Source of the DNA: Thalassia testudinum
Taxonomy: Eukaryota; Streptophyta; Magnoliopsida; Alismatales; Hydrocharitaceae
DNA: 64,000 nucleotides
Direction of reading: 5' to 3'
Assembly: GCA_037157565.1 (NCBI GenBank)
Contig: JAZHRO010000013.1
Coordinates: 118,186,001-118,250,000 of the forward strand
Positions 56,524-64,000 of the stretch are shown here, in pieces. The position numbers were made by a program, and so were the translations under genes. Under the pieces are notes generated by a model, which was given only the letters and a program-made list of their open reading frames with translations, searched no databases and was not told the DNA's origin. Numbering within the stretch: the stretch's first letter is position 1; the number at the start of each line of letters is the position of its first letter.

Positions 56524-59228
56524 TGTTGTAGGCAAAATCGTCGTAGTTTAGTAAATGCATTGTAGTATAAGACAAAATTGCTCAAAATAAAACATTTAAC
56601 TTTATAAAATTTAGATTCTAATTGGAGTCCGAGGTTGTTCTTAGGGAACAAATGTGGAATTCATGCATTAATCTTCATTTAGAATCAATAAGCATAATAA
56701 ATTGAACTCAATAACAGATATTCAATGAATAAAACTGATCAGATTGATAGTCAATGCAATCCAGTGTATCTTAGAAAATGTAGAGACAAAAAGAATAGAG
56801 AAAACCTAAAAAAGTGGTGATTTAGATCACCATTTAGATCCCTCTAATTAAGCATGTGTCTCATTCAATTTATTCAAATAACCCAACAGTACCTTCAATC
56901 AATAAATCAACGTTAACTTAAGTATTGAAATAATCCAATAGTATCAGCATCAACCTTTCAGAGGACAAGAATAAGGCATCGGACACATTAACAGAAGCAC
57001 AGCTTCACAAGCACAAGGCTTTCCCTTCTTCTTCTCAAGCCTTTCAAAGACCAAGGCTTCTCTCACAAGCCTTCAAGCACAAGGCAAATTCTCCTCAGAG
57101 GCTAAGTATAGAGCCTCTCTTTCTTTGCACGTGCCTAAGGCACTTTAGAGCAAACCCCCACTTTCCTCCTCATAAATGTCTCTTCCTTTTCTTCTCTCAA
57201 ACTCGGGGTTTAATTGGGTCAAATGTCGAATAAACAGATCCTAAGTAGTGGCCAGACCCGCGTGCATGTGCACAAGGGAGTCGTGAGAGCCCAAGGAGGC
57301 ACATGAGTGGGGGACCCAACCACCATGTTACTGGGCAATCGGGTCAAGGCACAAAATCCTCTTAAGTGTCTGCAGCTGCTCCACATCTAACGATGCGAGA
57401 TTAAACGTCTCTGCCTTCCTTTGCGTGCAGTTGCTGAAGTTGCAGCTTTAATTGAAGCAGCTACAGAGGCTGGTGCTTCCAATTGTTGGTGCGAATCTAC
57501 TCCTGAGATGGATCTATAAACCCTGGGCGTGGAATGCAACTGAAGGTGGTCGGAGCACTACAATTGGAGCCGAAGATGATGGCGGTGATGACAAGCGATG
57601 GTGAACCTGAAAGAGAAGAAAATGGGCTCAAAAGCCCTAATCAGAAGGTCCAGGAGGATCGTTGGAGGATGGCGAAGGTGGTGGCGGTGTTCTCATGGTG
57701 TTTGGGGGCTTATAGATGTCTGGCAATCAAGGAAGAGGTGCGATGAGGTTGGTGTTTAGTGAAGCTTTGGAGTGATCAATCTGCAAAATAAGACGAGTGG
57801 TTTTGGTCGCGGAGGTGTGGTAGAGGTTGTGGAGGTGGTAGCGGGTTGTTTGGTGGCTTGAGGAGTCGGGGAGACCTTGCCAGAGCTCGGCCAAAGCAAA
57901 GGAAGATGGAGTGCGTGAGGGAGTGTTGGCGGTTGAAACAGAAGAAGTTGGGGAGATTCAAGAGAGGGAGAGGAAGAAGCTAAGCTAGCTAAAGGACGAA
58001 GGTGAGAGGTGCTGGCTGTGATTGGCCGACACCGGGGAAGGAGAAGTCTCCGATGGTGGAATAGTGACGACGAAGAGGGTCTAGGCACTCCTACTATGAC
58101 TGGCAGGGAGCAGAGGAAGGTGAGGAAGATGGTCCCGCTGCCTATAGTATGTGGTAGCGAGTGAAAAAGTCAGAGGAAGAAGGGTCACTGGAGCTATGAT
58201 GGAGGTGGCCGGAGAAGGAGAATTGGTGCAGAATTGGGGCCAAACTGAGCTGAGGAGCACGGATTTGCAAAAGGCAAATTTTTATAGAGCTTAAGGCAAG
58301 CTTTAAATAGGAAACAAGCTTGATTGAGTTTCATTAAGAGTCAAGAATAACCCAAGAATATCATGCGTTCGCATGACCTTACTAGGGCGAAACAGAGCCC
58401 AAGATCTGCCTCAACTTCTTCCTTATAGTGTGAACATCAATCCCACCAAATTTGGCGAGATTTGATGATGAATTGAGTAGGTTAAGGAGTGTTCAAAGTT
58501 GGCTTAGAGGTCAGTTGACCACCAATGGTAGTAGGGTCTATTTTACAAAGAAGATTACAAAGTTAGGGACTGATATGTAAGGATTTTTGAAAGTTAGGGG
58601 CTTGGATGTGAAGAATAGAGTTTTAAGGGACCAGAGTGCAAACTAGGTCAACATGGACTTTGATTGAGCCCAAATTTTGGTATAAACTTAATTTAGACCC
58701 AAGGAATTTTATGCTGGAGTTGGATTTTAGTTTTTGACCATTTTTGACTACAAAATTTGCGTAGAAACCCAAATTAAGGTAGAATTCTGTCTGTGACTCT
58801 GTTTAAGGTCAAAATAGGTTCAAATGGTCAAATCAGGGTTAGCAAACCTCATAGAATATTTTTATATGATTTTTAGGAGATTTACATGAATTTTATCCTG
58901 ACCAAAACCTCTGTAATTTAAGCAGGTCTGAAATTATGGTTTTAGGTCTGATGTGGTTCTCGAAATGCATGAAAACCTGTTTCTGTCATTGTAGAGCCTC
59001 TTATTAGATTTTAATGCTCATTAGGCCTTAGATTAACCCCTAGCAAACCTCGTGGTTACTCTTCTTTCATGATATGATGTTAAAATTATAGAATTAACCT
59101 TGTTTTATTATTTTTCTCTCAGAAAGAATATGCAAGGAATTATGTCTCTTAGGCGACTATGTAGGAGCATTTATCACTTGATTTTGACTAACTAAAGCTA
59201 GTTATGGCTCATGATGATGTTATCATCA
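56524..59228 (-). repeat. LTR I: A-related solo or partial LTR
   Basis: The minus-strand start (right end) TGATGATAACATCATCATGA followed by GCCATAACTAGC matches the A LTR start. Further similarity includes the strings around 58900-58950 (AAATTRCAGAGG..GGTCAG) and U5 words 'CCTCGGA', 'TTTTGTC' and 'TTATACTACAA' (56559-56569 region). The left end is approximate. Frames 57534-58088 are U5 shadows. About 2.7 kb, the same size as the A LTR, but strongly diverged. Confidence 0.65.
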
Positions 59229-60115
59229 TGTCGGCCCTTACAAGTATCGATACTAATTACTAGTACCGGTACATGTAGGTCAAAATTTTTAACTTGACTC
59301 AAGTCTGTGAGTCACAAATACTGGTATTTATCATGAGTACCGGCACCTGGTGACTTAGTTGGTACTCAATTGTAAGCACTGAGTACTGGTACCTATGATG
59401 AGTACCGATACCTAGGCCTTGTTGGGCTGGTTGCTGGTTTACTGTGAGTAGTCAGTACCAGTACTGCAACTTTAGTACTGGTACCAACTAACCATTATCC
59501 TAATCTGAATGGCTATTTAACAATTAATCCTATCTCTAATCTTCCCATTTTGGCCCCAACGCCTAGTAATAGTAGGGGAGGTATTTAGTAACCTATAAAA
59601 ACACCTTTTGTGTGTCATTTGCACATAGCACAAGCATTAAAATTCTCCTTGCTCTAGATTTTACATTTCTCATTTCTAGTTACAAGGGTGATAGGCTTGT
59701 TGCATCTTTCCTTCAAGAAGATTCTCATCTTGCAACAAGATTTTCTGGCGAATCTGCTTTTCCTTGTAAAATCATCTTTTTTGCTTTAGTGTTTTTTGCT
59801 GGATTGATATATCAAATATCTATTAAGCTAATTCTTGTTGGAGAGTTAGGAATTAAGTTGTAAGCTAATTTATTTCTTGCTTACACCTGTAATTATCTGA
59901 TCTTGTAATTGGGTTGAGGTAACACATTAATTACCTTGGTTGAGGGAATTAGGTTAAAATTCCTAAGTCGGGGGACTTAGGTAGTGGAGTACCCAAGTGA
60001 GGCGAACCACTATATATTTGGTGTTCTATTTTTGTGGTTTGTTTTCTTTACAACATTTTGTTTACCACACTATTCATCCCCCCTTCTAGTGTGCTTGTGC
60101 CCTTTAGATCCTACA
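59229..60115 (+). repeat. LTR N (SIRE-like copia, 5' LTR, 3' part)
   Basis: Contains a palindrome array (59243-59510), a TATA box tataaaaa (59594-59601) and a pyrimidine-rich end (cattcatccccccttctagtgtg-type) finishing at ctaca (60111-60115), then a PBS relic 'ggta....agagtgggct' resembling the tRNA-Met PBS. The 5' end is lost or interrupted by LTR I. The frame 59612-59863 is probably leader sequence. Confidence 0.6.
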
Positions 60116-60204
60116 GGTAGTTTTAGAGTGGGCTGCGGGAAAACGTAACAACTTGACTCACAATAGCATCATCAACAAAGCACACCAAAGGACAATCATC
60201 TACC

Positions 60205-61436
60205 CATCCTCCCTATTTCGATCAGACGGACTATGGGTACTGGAAGAGGAGGATGCAAGTCTTCCTTAAGACGATGGATGAGGAGTCATGGACCCTCATT
60301 CAAGACAGATACTCAAATCCGAAGTTGCAACAAGGAGTAGCATGGACGGAGGATCAAAAGAAGAAGATTTTCAGCAATGCAAAGGTAATGAATGCACTTT
60401 ATTGGGCATTGTCAAGGGAGGAATTCAATCGTATCTTAACATGCAAGTCAACATATGAGATATGGAATACACTTCAAGTCACCTACGAAAGTATTAACAA
60501 GATAAAAGAAACATGCATATCTATTCTAATAGAAAGTTATGAGTGTTTCAGGATGGAGAAAGGTGAAACCATCAAGGCGATGTACACAAGGTTTGGGGAT
60601 ATAGTCAACCCCATGAAGAATTCAGGAGTAAAATTCATTGAAGAACAACTTGTAAGAAAGATTTTAAGATCTCTTACAAGTGACTGGTCTCTGAAGTCAA
60701 CAGTGATCCAAGAGGCAAAGGACCTTTCAGTCCTTTCTCTTGATGATTTGATTGGAAGCCTCATAGCATATGAAGTCCAACTAGAGAACATGAAGAAAAA
60801 TGAGGAGAAATCAATAAGCAAGAAGAAAGAGCTTGCTTTCAAATCTCTAAAGGAAGACTTATATCTCGAAGACTTCAACTCCGATGAAGTAGAAGAGCTT
60901 GCTCTTCTAAGAAGAAGATTTCGATCATTCATCTGAAAGCAAGGTAAAAAGAGTAAATAAATTTTCAATTGATGTAGTTCGTTTTGAATGCAAGAAAAGG
61001 GGACACGTACGAAACGATTATCCAATGATTAAGAAGAAAATGGAAGAAAAGAAGAAAGACAAAGAAGTTGATTATAAGAAGAAGATCTCAAGAAAGGCGT
61101 ATAAAGCTACTTGGGATGATAGAGATTCCAACACGGAATCCTCCTATGAAGAATCCAAAGAAAATGAAGTTGTCCATCTGTGTTTGATGGCAAATGACAA
61201 CTCGAAAAATGAGGTAGATTCTGAAATCACATTTAATGAATTATTGCAAGTATATGAAGATTTGTATTACAAAGCTAGCTTAATTAAAAAAGAAAATAAA
61301 GCTTTACATAAAAACTATAAGATGTTGGAAATAGAAAAATCATATTTAGAAATAGAGTTAGATATGGGAAAAGATACTAATTCACAATTACAAGCAAAGA
61401 TAGTAGAATTAGAGGATATTTATGAGCATTTTTAGG
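60205..61436 (+). pseudogene. Copia gag pseudogene (UBN2 type)
   Basis: The frame upstream of the ATG at 60253 reads PPYFDQTDYGYWKRR, the classic start of copia gag. The conserved body follows to 60936 (W.LIQDRY, ALYWALSREEFNRI, EIWNTLQVTYES, KAMYTRFGDI). A frameshift near 60936 leads to a degenerate zinc knuckle, FECKKRGHVRNDYP, whose first and last cysteines are gone, then a lysine-rich linker and a coiled-coil piece (61025-61435). The length and coiled coil fit SIRE-like elements. Confidence 0.88.
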
Positions 61437-61693
61437 AAATCTTAAACAATCTTAAAACAACTACTATATTGAATACTGAATTTTGTAATGCAATAAAAGT
61501 AAAATTTCATAGTAAAAAGAACACACAAAATAAATCACATGCACCTACGCATGCATGGATTTACCAAAAGGTCAAAAATCCCAAGAATTATAGTCCAACA
61601 CAAAAGTGATCTATAAATCTAAGGATTTGAAGGGAACTAACCATCAAGGATCGTAAAGAAAATGGGTACCTAAATCAGATTTATTAAATTATT

Positions 61694-61990
61694 TTGCAGG
61701 TCAAGAAAGACAAGTGGATCCTAGATAGTGCGTGTTCCAAGCACATGATGGGACATTCCGACCTCTTTACCAAATGGAAAAGAATTCAATATGGACATGT
61801 CAAGTTGAGCGACAACAAATGTTGTCACATTATTGGTGAAGGAATAATAGGTAATTCATCTAAGCAGGTGCGAAATGTACTTTTAGTAGAGAGTTTAAAA
61901 CATAACTTGCTTAGTGTTGTCAAATATGTGATAATGGTTGTGATGTATTATTTACAAAAACTAGATTTAAAATACTAAAAGAAGGACTAA
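61694..61990 (+). pseudogene. Copia aspartic-protease / pre-integrase start
   Basis: WILDSACSKHMMGHSDLF is the copia protease active-site region (usually DSGCS/T; here DSACS). It is followed by GHVKLSDNKCCHIIGEGII and VLLVESLKHNLLSV, the usual protease to gag-pre-integrase passage. The frame ends at about 61978 and integrase never appears. Confidence 0.85.
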
Positions 61991-63731
61991 TGTATGGGAC
62001 TTGATACCTGCTTCTGAGGGTAATTCCATTATTGGAACCTGAAAGTTTCCCTACTTGGAGGGGTGAGATCAGCGTGACAAAAAAAAATGCGGAATTGAAA
62101 TATAAAGCAATCTCACAAAAATCAATCGCACAATGTACACAGGTATTTTTAGGTGGAAACCCAAACCGGGTGAAAACCACCACCTAACCCTCTCGAGTTA
62201 GGATTTTCCGATCAACCAAGTTGATCAAAATCCACTAAACGAATCACTTTAAACGAGGGTGATTCAACCTCAGTACAACCACGCTACAAGTACGAGGGTA
62301 GCATTCCTCAACCCCTTCTCTCCACGAGAAGGATTTTGTCCCACGAAGGAGACGGGAATTCGCAAAGCGAATACCCAACCAAAATAACAAAGGTAAAATA
62401 AAACAACAGGTCCTATAGAGCCAACAAAGTAATTAAGAACCTAGCTTCTATAGGAATAAGGAAACTCCCCTTTGCAAGGAGTGCGTCGAGGATGACGCGG
62501 GTGCGTGAGCCACGCAACGGCGCAATGTCGCTCTCGTAGACAACGGCGGGAGAGCGGGTGCGCGAAGGGAATGATGCTCTCAAGATGTAGAACTTGAGCT
62601 TAGAGAGCAAGAGCTTCTTAGACACAAGAGTGTGAAAGTGTGTAGCTAAGTGTATCCAAGTGTGTATGTGTGTTGCAAGGGTTCCCCTCTATTTATAGAG
62701 GCCTTAGGAAGGCTTTGGAAGGCTTAGAAAGGGTTCTACAGCCGTTGGGAACAAAGTCCAAGAGAATCATGCCGAAATCAGGACAATGATTACATTTGAC
62801 AGGGTTATCAGACGTCTAACTATGGTATCAGACGTCTGGAAGGCCACTTTAAGATGTCTGATTTCAAGGTCAGACATCTGATTCTATGCGGGTTTCTCCC
62901 TAACTTGAATCAGATCTAAATAGGGTTTTTGTGCAAGTCCATCAGACGACATACAGGACGTCTGGCACTATGTAAGGACGTCTGGAAACCTACTTTTACT
63001 GTGGGAATTGATTTCCAAATGTTGCAACGGCTAGAAAATCTCTGAGAAGAGATTTTGGGTCAGCCGAGGCAAAACGGTCATTTATCAGACGTCTGGACAG
63101 TTCTATGGACGTCTGATAAGGCTCTAACGGTCATATCTGGAGTGTTTGCTAAGCCAGCCAACGGTCCACTAATTGGATGTCTGGAAAAGTCATCAGACGT
63201 CTCCTAAGACGTTTGGTCTAAGGTCTGGACGTCTGATTTCATCAGACAGAACTAACTATGTCCAGCCTAATAGTTATCAGACGTCTGAAACAACAGTCAG
63301 ACGTCTTAAAATACTTTATCAGACGTCTGATTTGGGAATTAGACGTCTGGAAAGTCTGTTTGAACCCTATATTGGTTTTCTAAGTATTCTACAGAAAACC
63401 TAAGTATCCTAGGGTTGTGCCGGTGTTCCTAGGACTACTGTTAGGGTTCTTTGAGGCTCTTTAACATGAAATATCTAAGGAAATAAAGAGCAACAAAAGA
63501 AACGAAAAATACAACAAGTACAAAAGAAGGAAATCTATCCTATTCTTCATTTCCTTCCATCTTCAATCTTTCGCTCCACGCGAACCTCCTCTATTTTCCG
63601 TCAAGCTCCTCCAATCCGTCCTGGATGCGAGCTCGAACTCCATCTAAACACGTCCACATTTGCAATTGACCTGAAATCTAGGACTCAAATTGCAAATGTT
63701 AAATAACACGTGTTTTGTTATCATCAAAACA
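61991..63731 (-). repeat. LTR-like block K inside the copia element
   Basis: The right end reads ..gttatcatcaaaaca; on the minus strand it starts TGTTTTGATGATAAC, a common plant LTR tip. Inside are a TATA palindrome (about 62687-62702), stress-promoter-like GC-rich stretches (62480-62600) and a GACGTC array (62808-63355). The left end was not resolved, and no TSD or PBS was found. Frames 61920-62183, 62413-62625 and 63173-63403 are shadows. Confidence 0.55.
62808..63355. repeat. GACGTC (C-box) palindrome array
   Basis: At least 12 exact GACGTC cores, usually as cagacgtctga or tggacgtctgg, plus five or more near copies in about 550 bp. GACGTC is the C-box bound by plant bZIP factors. Similar words occur at 1024, 1085 and 1104 and twice in each A LTR. 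Confidence 0.75.
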
Positions 63732-63754
63732 AATGATCGTGGTGCTCTAGCACC

Positions 63755-64000
63755 AACAGAACCAAGTGGGTGTTTCAAACTAAATTGGATGAATCTGGTT
63801 CAGTAATCAGGAATACGACTAGACTTATAGCCTAAGGCTATAACTAACAGGAGGGAATTGACTTTGTTGAGACATTTGCTCCTATTGCTCACTCGGAGTT
63901 CATTCAGATGCTACTTGCCTTTGCAAGTGCAAAGGGCTTCAAGTTATTTCAAATTGATGTTAAGAGTAATTTTCTTAATGGCTATATTAAGGAAGAAGTT
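63755..64000 (+). pseudogene. Copia reverse transcriptase pseudogene (N-terminal part)
   Basis: TKWVFQTKLDESG, GIDFVETFAPIAH, LLAFASAKGFKLFQIDVKS and FLNGYIKEEV are conserved copia RT words. Two TAA stops (63833-63835 and 63845-63847) sit where glutamines are usual. It continues past the window. It is probably the same element as the gag at 60.2 kb, with integrase lost between. Confidence 0.9.

Noticed and set aside
57534..58088. Short Ser/Pro-rich proteins on both strands
   Set aside because: Located in the U5/R part of LTR I, which is related to the A LTR; overlapping frames without conservation.

Overview
This is a plant (almost certainly flowering-plant) nuclear window made of transposable-element sequence. 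I see no convincing host gene, rRNA, complete tRNA or CRISPR. The evidence is the lineages present: decayed Ty3/gypsy gag, protease and reverse transcriptase of the Athila/Tat kind, Ty1/copia gag, protease and RT of the SIRE-like kind, LTRs of 0.7-4.3 kb, and primer-binding sites (PBS) complementary to plant tRNA-Asp. I cannot name the species. Nearly every short open frame lies in an LTR or UTR and is a shadow.

Layout. 1-1630: old LTR-like sequence rich in short palindromes. 1631-25495: element E (minus strand), which contains element C (minus, 2433-20012), which contains element D (plus, 8058-18007). 25496-27437: a D-related LTR, H (minus). 27438-30036: a broken Athila-type protease/RT, M (plus). 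30037-33239: an Athila-type gag relic, F (minus). 33240-34423: LTR scraps and AT-rich DNA. 34424-56452: element B (minus, target duplication TGAAC), which contains LTR G (39680-44056, duplication CTAGG) and element A (plus, 45057-54849, duplication GGCAC). A sits inside B's PBS. 56458-59228: scraps plus an A-related LTR, I (minus). 59229-64000: a SIRE-like copia element, N, with its integrase region missing and an LTR-like block, K, in its place.

The unusual theme is a community of non-autonomous LTR retrotransposons (A, B, C, E; D keeps only gag/protease relics). They lack reverse transcriptase but share features in their diverged sequences. (i) A, B, C and E each carry one orphan ORF, acidic and low-complexity, ending in a tryptophan/histidine-rich module (FG-x-(x)-LHH type). 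(ii) A 3' UTR motif, GCCATGG-N7-TATCTCGAA-N10/11-CAGRG, occurs in A, E and D, partly in B, and is tandemly repeated in A and E. (iii) A CAATG-AGGA-CATTG hairpin plus a second polypurine tract lies about 1.2-1.45 kb upstream of the terminal one. (iv) A GGGAGGCAACCC hairpin follows the coding region. (v) Hairpins sit at the LTR tips. (vi) In U5, near the PBS, there is a stretch complementary to the 5' half of tRNA-Asp. It suggests a two-part contact with the primer tRNA and is the most interesting signal here.

Element A is very young: its two 2,677-bp LTRs have equal length and I noticed one difference. Its 557-codon ORF is intact. The other elements carry stops and indels. Boundaries come from terminal TG..CA, target duplications, PBS and polypurine tracts read by eye. 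Family assignments rest on motif recognition without database searches.
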